A stretch of DNA of 64,000 bases. It comes from Microbacterium sp. MYb62. GTDB taxonomy: Bacteria > Actinomycetota > Actinomycetes > Actinomycetales > Microbacteriaceae. The notes below the pieces were generated by a model. That model saw only the letters and a program-made list of their open reading frames with translations. It had not been told where the DNA came from and searched no databases. The stretch's first letter is position 1, and each line of letters starts with the position of its first letter. Both the position numbers and the translations under genes were made by a program. Below are positions 15,379-25,541 of this stretch, piece by piece. The DNA is taken from contig NZ_PCOY01000011.1 of the NCBI RefSeq assembly GCF_002979475.1, positions 38,418 to 102,417 on the forward strand. The letters run 5' to 3'.

Positions 15379-16476
15379 TTGACCATCTCCACCACCAAGA
15401 AGCTGCTCGGCGCAACCGTCGCCGCGGGCGTCATCTTCGCACTCGCCGGCTGCGGCCAGGCACCTGCGGAGTCGGGCAACGACGGCGGCGATGCCGCGTC
15501 CCCCGACTTCCTCCCCTGCATCGTCTCCGATGAGGGCGGCTTCGACGACAAGTCGTTCAACCAGCTCTCCTTCGAAGGCGCGACCAAGGCTGCCGACGAG
15601 CTCGGCGTGGAGCTGAAGGACGTGCAGTCCAACGCGGAGACCGAGTACGGTCCCAACATCACCAACCTCGTCGACGAGAACTGCAACGCGATCGTCTCCG
15701 TCGGCTTTGCGCTCTCCGCGGCCACGGTCGAGGCGGCCACGGCGAACCCCGACGTCGACTTCATCCTCGTCGACGACGCGGCCGACAACGACTTCGACGG
15801 CAAGAAGGACGCCGAGAACGTGAAGCCGCTCCTCTACGACACCGCTCAGGCGGCATTCCTCGCGGGCTACCTCGCGGCGGGCTACTCCGAGAGCGGCAAG
15901 GTCGGCACTTTCGGTGGACGCGAGTTCCCGACGGTGACGATCTTCATGGACGGCTTCAAGCAGGGCGTCGACCACTACAACGAGGTCAAGGGCGCCGATG
16001 TGCAGGTCGTGGGCTGGGACGGCACGACCGGATCGTTCACGGGTGGCTTCGAGGCCAACCAGGACGCCAAGCAGGTCGCGGTCAACATCCTCGACCAGGG
16101 CGTCGACGTGATCTTCCCGGTCGGCGGACCGATCTACCAGTCCGCGCAGCAGGCGATCAAGGAGTCCGGCAAGGACATCGCACTGATCGGTGCGGACGCC
16201 GACCTCTTCGAGACCGATTCGAGCACGTCGGACATCGTCCTCACCTCGGTGCTGAAGGCCATGGACCTCTCGACCTACGAGGCCGTCCTCTCGAGCGGCA
16301 AGGACGAGTTCGACCCGGAGGCCTACGTCGGCACCCTGGAGAACGAGGGCGTCGGCATCGCCGACCTGCACAACTTCGCCGACAAGGTCGACTCCGGCCT
16401 GCAGGACGAGGTCACGCAGCTGCGTCAGGACATCATCGACGGCAACGTCACCGTCACCTCGTACCTGAGCGAGTGA
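15379..16476 (+). CDS. BMP-family nucleoside-binding lipoprotein
   Basis: 365 residues, TTG start with GAGGGAGG 8 nt upstream. Signal peptide with lipobox LAGC and Cys25 as the lipidated residue. The mature protein belongs to the basic membrane protein (BMP/PnrA) family of ABC solute receptors: EGGFDDKSFNQLSFEGA, VGFALSAATVEAA, GKVGTFGGREFPTV and FPVGGPIYQSAQ. PnrA-like receptors bind purine and pyrimidine nucleosides outside the membrane. The following ABC genes and nucleoside salvage enzymes agree with that ligand. A strong hairpin separates it from the ABC ATPase. Confidence 0.92.
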   Translation: MTISTTKKLLGATVAAGVIFALAGCGQAPAESGNDGGDAASPDFLPCIVSDEGGFDDKSFNQLSFEGATKAADELGVELKDVQSNAETEYGPNITNLVDENCNAIVSVGFALSAATVEAATANPDVDFILVDDAADNDFDGKKDAENVKPLLYDTAQAAFLAGYLAAGYSESGKVGTFGGREFPTVTIFMDGFKQGVDHYNEVKGADVQVVGWDGTTGSFTGGFEANQDAKQVAVNILDQGVDVIFPVGGPIYQSAQQAIKESGKDIALIGADADLFETDSSTSDIVLTSVLKAMDLSTYEAVLSSGKDEFDPEAYVGTLENEGVGIADLHNFADKVDSGLQDEVTQLRQDIIDGNVTVTSYLSE

Positions 16477-16483
16477 CACAGTG

Positions 16484-16522
16484 AGAACGGGGAGGCCGGC
16501 GACGTGCCGGCCTCCCCGTTCT
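16484..16522 (+). terminator. Terminator or attenuator between the BMP gene and its ABC genes
   Basis: Perfect 17-bp stem (16484-16500 with 16506-16522) around a GACGT loop, followed by TGTCCTGT, 8 nt after the BMP stop. A separate promoter for the ABC ATPase lies just beyond it. Confidence 0.85.
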
Positions 16523-16561
16523 GTCCTGTCGGGAGGCATTCCCGGCCCCCGGTCTGCTGAA

Positions 16562-16567
16562 TAGGAT
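16562..16567 (+). promoter_or_regulatory. Leaderless -10 box for the nucleoside ABC ATPase
   Basis: TAGGAT, 7 nt before the ATG at 16575 and downstream of the BMP terminator. Confidence 0.6.
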
Positions 16568-16574
16568 CGACACC

Positions 16575-18083
16575 ATGAAGCTTGAACTCCGCGGCATCAC
16601 GAAGAGATTCGGCGCTCTGACTGCCAACGACCACATCGATCTCACCGTGAACGAGGGGGAGATCCACTGTCTTCTCGGCGAGAACGGCGCCGGAAAGTCG
16701 ACGCTGATGAACGTCCTCTACGGGCTCTACCAGGCCGACGAGGGGGACATCCTGCTGGACGACGTCGTCCAGCAGTTCGCCGGCCCCGGCGATGCGATGG
16801 CGGCGGGAATCGGTATGGTGCATCAGCACTTCATGCTGATCCCGGTCTTCACCGTCGCGGAGAACGTCATGCTCGGTCACGAGCAGACGCGTTTCGGCGG
16901 CCGTCTCGACCTCGCCGCCGCGCGAGCACGGGTGCGCGAGATCTCCGCGCGCTTCGGCTTCGACGTCGACCCCGATGCGCTCGTCGAGGACCTGCCCGTC
17001 GGCCTCCAGCAGCGCGTCGAGATCATCAAGGCGCTCTCCCGTGAGGCGAAGGTCCTGGTCTTCGACGAGCCGACCGCGGTGCTCACCCCGCAGGAGACCG
17101 ACGAGCTGATGGCGACGATGCGTCAGCTCAAGTCCCAGGGGACCTCGATCGTCTTCATCACCCACAAGCTGCGCGAGGTGCGCGAGGTCGCCGACCGGAT
17201 CACCGTCATCCGTCTCGGCAAGGTCGTCGGCGAGGCCTCGCCGACCGCCTCCAACGAAGAGCTCGCCTCCCTCATGGTCGGGCGCGCCGTCGAGCTCACC
17301 GTGCACAAGGACGCACCGACGCTCCACGACAACGGTCTCGTCGTCCAGGGACTCACGGTCACCGACCGGCTGGGCACCGTGCTCGTCGACGACGCCTCCT
17401 TCGAGGTCCGCGGGGGAGAGGTCCTCGCGATCGCCGGTGTGCAGGGCAACGGCCAGACGGAGCTGACCGAGGCGATCATCGGTCTGCAGGACCAGGTGCG
17501 CGGCAGCATCCGCCTCGACGGCGAGGAGCTCGTCGGACGCTCCGTGCGTCAGATCCTCGACGCCGGCGTCGGCTTCGTGCCCGAGGACCGCAGCGTCGAC
17601 GGCCTCGTCAAGGAGTTCTCCATCGCCGAGAACCTGATGCTCGACCGCTCGTTCGGCGGCGACTTCGTCTCGGCGGGATCGGTGCGCAGAGCCGCGCTCG
17701 ACGAGTTCGCCCGGGAGAAGATCGTCGAGTTCGACATCCGCACACAGGGACCGACGCAGGCGGCGGGCCGCCTGTCGGGCGGAAACCAGCAGAAGGTCGT
17801 GCTGGCGCGCGAGCTCAGCCGTGATCTGTCGCTGTTCGTCGCCGCTCAGCCCACGCGCGGCGTCGACGTCGGGTCCATCGAGTTCATCCACAAGCGCATC
17901 GTCGATACCCGAGATGCCGGTGTGCCCGTGATCGTGATCTCCACCGAGCTCGACGAGGTCGCCGCGCTCGCCGACAGGATCCTCGTGATGTATCGCGGCC
18001 GCGTCGTCGGCATCGTCCCGGGAGACACCCCTCGAGACCAGCTGGGCCTGATGATGGCCGGCATGAACGGAGAGAGCGCATGA
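16575..18083 (+). CDS. ABC transporter ATP-binding protein (two NBDs), nucleoside uptake
   Basis: 502 residues with two nucleotide-binding domains in tandem, as in RbsA/NupO-type importers. NBD1: Walker A GENGAGKST, signature-like LPVGLQQRVEI and Walker B VLVFDEPTAVLTP. NBD2: degenerate Walker A GVQGNGQTEL, signature LSGGNQQKVVLARE, and a Walker B region that reads LFVAAQPTRGVDVG, lacking the usual Asp-Glu as is common in the second half of this family. It powers nucleoside import with the BMP receptor and the two permeases. The stop overlaps the first permease by 4 nt. Confidence 0.94.
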   Translation: MKLELRGITKRFGALTANDHIDLTVNEGEIHCLLGENGAGKSTLMNVLYGLYQADEGDILLDDVVQQFAGPGDAMAAGIGMVHQHFMLIPVFTVAENVMLGHEQTRFGGRLDLAAARARVREISARFGFDVDPDALVEDLPVGLQQRVEIIKALSREAKVLVFDEPTAVLTPQETDELMATMRQLKSQGTSIVFITHKLREVREVADRITVIRLGKVVGEASPTASNEELASLMVGRAVELTVHKDAPTLHDNGLVVQGLTVTDRLGTVLVDDASFEVRGGEVLAIAGVQGNGQTELTEAIIGLQDQVRGSIRLDGEELVGRSVRQILDAGVGFVPEDRSVDGLVKEFSIAENLMLDRSFGGDFVSAGSVRRAALDEFAREKIVEFDIRTQGPTQAAGRLSGGNQQKVVLARELSRDLSLFVAAQPTRGVDVGSIEFIHKRIVDTRDAGVPVIVISTELDEVAALADRILVMYRGRVVGIVPGDTPRDQLGLMMAGMNGESA

Positions 18084-19351
18084 GCAGCGCAGAGTCCACC
18101 GGGCCGCTCGCGGATCCCCAGACGCCGGTAGCGCCGTCGCGCTGGCGCGGCGCCCTCCAGCAGATCGTGACGGGGAACGGCATCATCTCGGTGCTCGCCG
18201 TGCTGATCGCCGTCGTCGTCGGCTCGATCATGATCGCCGCCACGAACGAAGACGTGCAGGCGGCCGCCGGGTATTTCTTCGCGCGACCGGGTGACATGAT
18301 CGCCGCGGTCTGGAGCTCGGTCTCCGGCGCCTATGCCGCACTGTTCCGTGGCGCGATCTACAACTTCAACGCCGACGACTTCGCCACCGGGATCCGTCCG
18401 CTCACCGAGACGCTGAAGTTCGCGACGCCGTTGATCGCTGCCGGTCTGGGCGTCGGACTCGCCTTCCGCGCCGGACTGTTCAACATCGGTGGCCAGGGGC
18501 AGATGCTCATGGCCGCTGCGGCCGGCGGCTACGTCGCGACGAAGATCGATCTGCCGTTCCCGCTGCACCTGATCGCCGCCGTCATCGCCGGCATGCTCGC
18601 CGCCGCGCTGTGGGCGGGAATCGCCGGGCTGCTGAAGGCGCGCACCGGCGCGCACGAGGTCATCACGACGATCATGCTCAATCACATCGCCGTCTATCTG
18701 CTCGCGTGGATGCTGGCGACGCAGGGCATCCTGCAGGCACCGGGGTCGAACAACCCCAAGACGGCGCCGATGCCGGACTCCGCGGTGCTGCCGCTGCTCC
18801 TCGGTGACTCCTACAAGCTGCACTACGGCTTCCTGATCGCTCTCGCCGCCGTCGCCTTCGCGTGGTGGCTCCTCGAGCGCTCGTCGCTCGGCTTCCGCTT
18901 CCGCGCGGTGGGTGAGAATCCCGCCGCCGCGCGCGTGGCCGGCATCGACGTCGGAGGTGTCTACCTCACGGTCATGCTCATCGCCGGTGCGCTCGTGGGC
19001 ATCGCCGGAGTGAGCCAGATCCTCGGCACGGAGACCAGCGGCTTCGGCGGCGGCATCGATGCCGGCATCGGCTTCGACGCGATCACGGTCGCCCTCCTCG
19101 GGCGCTCGTCCCCGCTGGGCATCCTGGGCGCGGGACTGCTGTTCGGCGCCTTCAAGACCGGTGGTTTCACGATGCAGTCCTCGCAGGGCATCCCGATCGA
19201 GATCGTCCTCGTCGTGCAGTCGCTGATCGTGCTCTTCATCGCCGCACCGCCGCTGGTGCGCGCCATGTTCGGTCTGCCGCAGCCCGGGCAGACGCCTCGC
19301 AAGAAGACCCGAAAGCACGCGGAGCCGAAGAAGCAGGAGGTGTCCGCATGA
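18080..19351 (+). CDS. ABC transporter permease 1, nucleoside uptake
   Basis: 423 residues, BPD_transp_2 (branched-chain amino acid/ribose type) permease. An N-terminal cytoplasmic arm precedes about eight to ten helices. Family segments include GVGLAFRAGLFNIGGQGQML, GAHEVITTIMLNHIAVYLL and FRAVGENPAAARVAGIDVGG, the cytoplasmic coupling loop. The basic tail is rich in Lys/Arg (RKKTRKHAEPKK). Overlaps of 4 nt at both ends couple it to the ATPase and to permease 2. Pairing of two different permeases is usual for BMP-dependent nucleoside importers. Confidence 0.93.
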   Translation: MSSAESTGPLADPQTPVAPSRWRGALQQIVTGNGIISVLAVLIAVVVGSIMIAATNEDVQAAAGYFFARPGDMIAAVWSSVSGAYAALFRGAIYNFNADDFATGIRPLTETLKFATPLIAAGLGVGLAFRAGLFNIGGQGQMLMAAAAGGYVATKIDLPFPLHLIAAVIAGMLAAALWAGIAGLLKARTGAHEVITTIMLNHIAVYLLAWMLATQGILQAPGSNNPKTAPMPDSAVLPLLLGDSYKLHYGFLIALAAVAFAWWLLERSSLGFRFRAVGENPAAARVAGIDVGGVYLTVMLIAGALVGIAGVSQILGTETSGFGGGIDAGIGFDAITVALLGRSSPLGILGAGLLFGAFKTGGFTMQSSQGIPIEIVLVVQSLIVLFIAAPPLVRAMFGLPQPGQTPRKKTRKHAEPKKQEVSA

Positions 19352-20628
19352 GCGTCGCATCCACCACCAACGCGCAGATCGATGCGCCGCGCATCGTCGC
19401 GGTCGTCTCGTGGAAGGCGCCGATCATCTTCGGCATCTTCACCGTGCTGTTCGCGCTGCTGCCGCTGCTCGTGCCCCGTGAAGGGGCGACCACGTTCCGT
19501 CTGGCCTCGGGCGACGCGTTCTTCACGGTTCCCGACATCGTGCTGCCGTCGACGGCCACGGCATGGGTCTCGGTCGTGCTGCTCGCCGCGTCCACGGTTT
19601 TCGCCGTCTTCCTGGCGAACTCCCGGCGGCGCACGCCGCTGTGGCTCGTGGTCGTCTACGTGGCCGCGCTGCTGATCGGCTTCCTCGCCTGGGCGGCCGC
19701 CGGCGCGACACTGCCGATGGTGGGTCTGCTTGGCGGCGCACTCGCGCTCGCCACCCCGCTGATCTTCGGCGCTCTCGGCGGCGTGATCGGCGAACGCGCC
19801 GGCGTCGTCAACATCGCGATCGAGGCGCAGCTGCTCGCCGGTGCGTTCTCGGCTGCGATCGCCGCCTCGGCAGCGGGCACCCCCTGGGCCGGCCTGGTCG
19901 CGGCGATGGGCGCCGGCATGCTGGTGTCGCTCGTGCTCGGCATCTTCACGATCACGTATTTCGTCGACCAGGTCATCGTCGGTGTCGTGCTGAACGTGCT
20001 CGTGATCGGATTGACGACGTTCTTCTTCCGTCAGGTGCTCGCGCCGAACACCGAGACGCTCAACAGCCCGGAGACGTTCACCGCGTTCCCGATCCCGATC
20101 CTGAGCGAGATCCCCGTCATCGGCCCGATCCTGTTCCGGCAGTCGTTCATCGTCTACCTGATGTACTTCGTGGTCGCGCTCGTCTGGTTCGGTCTGTACC
20201 GCACCAGGTGGGGCCTGCGCCTGCGAGCCGTCGGAGAGCACCCGCAGGCGGCCGACACGGTCGGCATCAAGGTGCTGGCCACCCGCTACCGGGCGATCCT
20301 GCTCGCGGGCGCCGTGGCGGGCCTCGGCGGGGCCTTCTACACGCTCGTCGCGGTGCCGCGCTTCAATCAGGAGATGACTGCCGGGGCGGGGTTCATCGCG
20401 CTGGCCGCCGTGATCTTCGGCCAGTGGGATCCGATCAAGGCCACGCTCGCCGCACTGCTGTTCGGCTTCGCGACGAACCTGCAGGGCGTGCTGAGCGTCA
20501 TCGGCTCGCCCGTGCCCAGCCAGTTCATGCTGATGCTGCCGTACGTCGTGACGATCTTCGCCGTGGCCGGGCTCGTCGGGAAGTCCCGCGCACCTGCCGC
20601 CGACGGCAAGCCGTACATCAAGTCCTAG
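19348..20628 (+). CDS. ABC transporter permease 2, nucleoside uptake
   Basis: 426 residues, the second BPD_transp_2 permease. The core shows LIFGALGGVIGERAGVVNIAIE, FVDQVIVGVVLNVLVIGLTTFFF, LRLRAVGEHPQAADTVGIKV (coupling loop) and AGFIALAAVIFGQWDPIKA. The N-terminal 130 residues contain three extra hydrophobic segments before the conserved core. It forms the membrane channel with permease 1. 4-nt overlap upstream; cytidine deaminase begins 27 nt downstream with its own GAGGGAAG. Confidence 0.93.
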   Translation: MSVASTTNAQIDAPRIVAVVSWKAPIIFGIFTVLFALLPLLVPREGATTFRLASGDAFFTVPDIVLPSTATAWVSVVLLAASTVFAVFLANSRRRTPLWLVVVYVAALLIGFLAWAAAGATLPMVGLLGGALALATPLIFGALGGVIGERAGVVNIAIEAQLLAGAFSAAIAASAAGTPWAGLVAAMGAGMLVSLVLGIFTITYFVDQVIVGVVLNVLVIGLTTFFFRQVLAPNTETLNSPETFTAFPIPILSEIPVIGPILFRQSFIVYLMYFVVALVWFGLYRTRWGLRLRAVGEHPQAADTVGIKVLATRYRAILLAGAVAGLGGAFYTLVAVPRFNQEMTAGAGFIALAAVIFGQWDPIKATLAALLFGFATNLQGVLSVIGSPVPSQFMLMLPYVVTIFAVAGLVGKSRAPAADGKPYIKS

Positions 20629-20655
20629 CTCGGCCGGAACGAGGGAAGCATCGCA

Positions 20656-21050
20656 ATGACGGACATCGACTGGGATGAGCTGCGCCAGGTCGCCACGGAT
20701 GCCATGACGAAGGCGTATGCCCCGTACTCGCGCTATCGCGTGGGTGCGGCGGCTCTCGTCGGCGACGGGCGCATCGTCGCCGGCTGCAACGTGGAGAACG
20801 CCTCCTACGGCGTGACGTTGTGCGCCGAGTGCGCTCTGGTCGGCGACCTGCACATGTCCGGCGGCGGCCAGCTCGTCGCCTTCGTGTGCGTCAACAACGA
20901 GGGACAGACCATCATGCCGTGCGGACGCTGTCGCCAACTGCTGTTCGAGCACGCGATGCCCGGGATGCTCCTGGAGACCGTCTCCGGCATCCGCACGATC
21001 GACGAGGTGCTGCCCGATGCATTCGGGCCGCGCGACCTGGAGGAAGCACG

Positions 21051-21054
<4 letters not shown>
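20656..21054 (+). CDS. cdd: Cytidine deaminase
   Basis: 132 residues, the size of homotetrameric cytidine deaminases. Zinc site: CAEC (Cys-Ala-Glu, catalytic Glu) and PCGRCRQ, plus the substrate segment SRYRVGAAAL and GCNVENASYG. It converts cytidine and deoxycytidine to uridine and deoxyuridine. It lies directly after the nucleoside importer and overlaps thymidine phosphorylase by 4 nt, forming a salvage operon. Confidence 0.96.
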
Positions 21055-22364
<1,310 letters not shown>

Positions 22365-22414
22365 CCTCCGACCGCTAGCCTGAACTGAGCACATCCGCGA
22401 CCGAGAGGATCACC

Positions 22415-23530
22415 ATGTCGATCGATGCGAACGGCGACGTCACGCTGCAGGGCGTCTCCTTGCGGAGTCTGCCCAAGGTGTCGCTGCACGACCACCTCGA
22501 TGGCGCAGTGCGCCCGGCCACGATCATCGAGCTCGCGGACGCGATCGGGCTCGAGGTCCCGGAGTCGGATGCCGCAGCCCTCGGCGGATGGTTCGCGAAG
22601 CAGAGCGACTCGGGCTCGCTGGTCGAGTACCTCAAGACGTTCGACCTCACGACTGCCGTGATGCAGACCCAGGAAGGGCTCACGCGCGTCGCGCGTGAGT
22701 TCGTGCAGGACCTGGCGGCCGACGGCGTGATCTACGGCGAGGTGCGCTGGGCTCCTGAGCAGCACCTGGCCCGCGGACTCACGCTCGAGCAGACCGTCGA
22801 GGCCGTGCAGCAGGGCATCGAGGAGGGCGAGGACGCCGCGGACCGCGCCGGTCGCAGCATCCGCGTCGGTCAGCTGATCACGGCGATGCGACACACCGAT
22901 CGCGCCCTCGAGATCGCCGAACTCGCGGTCGACTTCCGTGGACGTGGCGCTGTCGGCTTCGACATCGCCGGCCCCGAAGACGGCTTCCCGCCGTCGAACC
23001 ACCGCAAGGCGTTCGACTACCTCGCCGAGAACTTCTTCCCCGTCACGGTGCATGCGGGCGAGGCGGCGGGCCCTGCCTCGATCCGCTCGGCGTTGCTGGA
23101 CGGGCGCGCGCTGCGTCTCGGCCACGGTGTGCGCATCGCCGAAGACCTCGAGGTGATCACGCAGGAGGGCGACGAGGTGCAGGTGCAGTTCGGCGACCTC
23201 GCCCGCTGGGTCCGCGATCGGGAGATCCCGCTCGAGCTCTCGCCGTCGTCGAACCTTCAGACCGGTGCGATCGCCGCGTGGGGCAACACGATGGTGGACC
23301 ACCCGTTCGACCTGCTCTACCAGCTCGGGTTCGCGGTCACCGTGAACGTCGACAACCGCACGATGAGCGCCACCTCGCTCACGCGCGAGCTGGCGCTGCT
23401 GGTCGAGGCCTTCGAATACGACCTCGACGACCTCGAGACCTTCCAGTTCAATGCGGCGGCCGCAGCCTTCCTGCCCGTCGAGGAGCGCGAGGAACTCGTG
23501 GAGATGATCGCCGAAGGCTTCGACGCCTGA
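22415..23530 (+). CDS. add: Adenosine deaminase
   Basis: 371 residues. Zinc ligands HDH at residues 25-27, HAGEAAGP (catalytic His/Glu region), RLGHGVRI and LELSPSSN. The usual C-terminal Asp-Asp pair reads VNVDNRTMS, as in many actinobacterial Add. It deaminates adenosine to inosine and continues nucleoside salvage. GAGAGGATC precedes the ATG. A TAGCCT box at about 22376 in the 50-bp gap could add an internal promoter. Confidence 0.94.
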   Translation: MSIDANGDVTLQGVSLRSLPKVSLHDHLDGAVRPATIIELADAIGLEVPESDAAALGGWFAKQSDSGSLVEYLKTFDLTTAVMQTQEGLTRVAREFVQDLAADGVIYGEVRWAPEQHLARGLTLEQTVEAVQQGIEEGEDAADRAGRSIRVGQLITAMRHTDRALEIAELAVDFRGRGAVGFDIAGPEDGFPPSNHRKAFDYLAENFFPVTVHAGEAAGPASIRSALLDGRALRLGHGVRIAEDLEVITQEGDEVQVQFGDLARWVRDREIPLELSPSSNLQTGAIAAWGNTMVDHPFDLLYQLGFAVTVNVDNRTMSATSLTRELALLVEAFEYDLDDLETFQFNAAAAAFLPVEEREELVEMIAEGFDA

Positions 23531-23532
23531 TC

Positions 23533-24642
23533 ATGGCTTCCGGGGGGAAGAAGCGGCGCACGCGCACCGCAGTAGTCGTCAGCGCCATCGCGGCCGTCGT
23601 CGTGCTCGGCGGCGCAGCCGCCGGCTACGCGTGGCTGAACCGCGCGCAGCCGGAGCCTGTCCCGAAGGCACGCGCCGCAACGATCGAGCACCCGCTCACG
23701 CCGGCGCAGCAGATCGTGGCGGATGCGAACGATCCTCGAGCCTGCGCGGTCACGTTCGTCGGCGAGGGAGCACCGGCCGATCCCATGCTGCAGTGGCAGG
23801 AAGGCCTCTACCAGGGGCTCCCGATCCCGCAGCTCGACGGTCGCGTGTTCGCCGGCTGGTACGCGAGCGCAGCGGATGCGGGGGCTTTCACGGTCGCCTC
23901 CCGCGTGAACGGGGCCGACCCCGTCGTGTGCGTCGACCAGCAGATCGAGCTCTTCGCCGCCTGGAAGTCCCCCGAGGAGAACGCGGCAGAGGACGTGCAG
24001 GTCCCGATCCTCATGTACCACCAGTTCACTGCCGCACCCGAGGGCGAGAAGGGGTGGCTGCGCGGGAACTACGCCTACATCGGCGACTTCGACGCGCAGA
24101 TGAATCACATCGCGACGACGGGGTTCTATCTGCCGACCTGGGACGAGCTCAGCGCCTTCATCGACGGGCGGCTCTCGCTCCCTGCGCGCAGCGTGATCAT
24201 CACCGACGACGATGCGGATCAGACCTGGTTCGACCTCGCCGTGCCGGTCGTCGACAAGTACCAGCTGCTCTCGACGTCGTTCATGATCACGGCATATCGA
24301 CAGGACCCCGCGCCGTCGACGTACGTGCAGCGCCGCTCGCATACGCATGACATGCATCAGGCGGGTGACAACGGCAAGGGGCGGATGGTCAACTGGACCG
24401 CGGACCAGATCGCGGCCGACCTCAACGCCTCGGCCGACGTCCTCGGCGTCCGAGAGGTCGTGGCCTACCCGTTCGGCCACTACAACGACACGACCAAGCA
24501 GGGCGTGGCGCAGGCCGGTTACGAGATGGGGCGGACCATCGAGCCGGGCTACGTCACGATCGGCACCGACAAGTTCGCCCTCCCGGTCGTGCGCATCGAC
24601 TACGGCATGGGCCTGGACGCGTTGGTCTCCCGTATCGGCTGA
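23533..24642 (+). CDS. Membrane-anchored polysaccharide deacetylase-like protein
   Basis: 369 residues. One N-terminal helix (residues about 13-33) after a basic start suggests a membrane-anchored extracytoplasmic protein. Residues about 85-135 resemble a Listeria-Bacteroides (InlB-type) repeat (VFAGWYASAADAGAFT...ELFAAWK). From about 150 there is a NodB/polysaccharide deacetylase domain (VPILMYHQFT, VIITDDDADQTWF, VVAYPFGHYND, DKFALPVVRI). The NodB metal motif is altered (D225-D227 in TDDDA instead of TFDDG) and a His cluster lies at 270, 272 and 275. It probably acts on cell-wall glycans. It starts 2 nt after add, so it is probably co-transcribed. Confidence 0.78.
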   Translation: MASGGKKRRTRTAVVVSAIAAVVVLGGAAAGYAWLNRAQPEPVPKARAATIEHPLTPAQQIVADANDPRACAVTFVGEGAPADPMLQWQEGLYQGLPIPQLDGRVFAGWYASAADAGAFTVASRVNGADPVVCVDQQIELFAAWKSPEENAAEDVQVPILMYHQFTAAPEGEKGWLRGNYAYIGDFDAQMNHIATTGFYLPTWDELSAFIDGRLSLPARSVIITDDDADQTWFDLAVPVVDKYQLLSTSFMITAYRQDPAPSTYVQRRSHTHDMHQAGDNGKGRMVNWTADQIAADLNASADVLGVREVVAYPFGHYNDTTKQGVAQAGYEMGRTIEPGYVTIGTDKFALPVVRIDYGMGLDALVSRIG

Positions 24643-24668
24643 GCGTCGACACACGGCAGGATGGGGGA

Positions 24669-25538
24669 ATGCCCGCTCGCTCCGTCTTCGTCGCCGGTCC
24701 CGCCGCATGGAACACGATCGTCGTGCTCGACCACCTCCCCGACCCCGTGCCGCACATGCAGTTCGCACAGGAGACCTGGGAGACGGTCGGCGGGACCAGC
24801 GCGGGCAAAGCGCTCAGCCTGACCGGTCTGGGCCGGGCGACGCAGCTCTACGCCCTGGCGGGGCAGGATGCCGACGGCGTTCGCATACGAGAGGCTCTGG
24901 AAGCCGCCGGGGTGCGTGTGCGCTGGGGCGAGGGGGCGACCGAGCGGCATCTGAACCTGATGACGCGCGAGGGCGGGCGCGTCTCGCTGTACCTGTCGAC
25001 ACCGCTGGCGACGTCGGGGGAGGGGGACGTCTGGCTGCGCGAGCGGATGGAGACGGCCGACGTCGTGGTGCTCGACCTCGCGGCGGAGCCCCGGCGACTG
25101 CTCCCGCTCGCTCAGGAGACCGGCACGCCGATCTGGGTCGACGTGCACGACTACGACGGGACGGCGGAGTTCCACCGGCCGTTCCTCGAGGTCGCGGACG
25201 CCGTGTTCTGCAACGCCGACCGGCTCGACGACCCGATCGCCTTCCTGCGATCGTGCGTCGCCGCCGGGTCGCGCCTGGCCGTGTGCACGCTGGGTGCCGA
25301 CGGTGCGGTGGCGGTGGACGAGGACGGCGTCGAACACCGGGTTTCCGCCGTGCCGGCCGACGTCATCGACACGAACGGTGCGGGCGACGCGTTCCTCGCC
25401 GGGGTCCTCGATGCGCGTCTCGACGGGGCGGGGATCTCCGCCGCCCTCGAGGCGGGAGCACGGACGGCGGCGTCGGTGCTGCGCTCCCGGCACCTGCATC
25501 CGCTGCTGGACGGGGTCGTCGGGCTCGCCGCGGAGTGA
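24669..25538 (+). CDS. PfkB-family carbohydrate/nucleoside kinase
   Basis: 289 residues. A ribokinase-like fold is shown by ETVGGTSAGKALSLTGLG near residue 40, AVFCNADRLDDP, and the C-terminal signature DTNGAGDAFLAGVLDAR, in which GAGD contributes the catalytic Asp and anion hole. The substrate is not readable; sugar or nucleoside kinase would both fit the preceding salvage genes. A weak CAGGAT box sits 6 nt before the ATG, a leaderless-like layout. It converges on the alpha/beta hydrolase with only 3 nt between the stop codons. Confidence 0.85.
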   Translation: MPARSVFVAGPAAWNTIVVLDHLPDPVPHMQFAQETWETVGGTSAGKALSLTGLGRATQLYALAGQDADGVRIREALEAAGVRVRWGEGATERHLNLMTREGGRVSLYLSTPLATSGEGDVWLRERMETADVVVLDLAAEPRRLLPLAQETGTPIWVDVHDYDGTAEFHRPFLEVADAVFCNADRLDDPIAFLRSCVAAGSRLAVCTLGADGAVAVDEDGVEHRVSAVPADVIDTNGAGDAFLAGVLDARLDGAGISAALEAGARTAASVLRSRHLHPLLDGVVGLAAE

Positions 25539-25541
25539 GCT

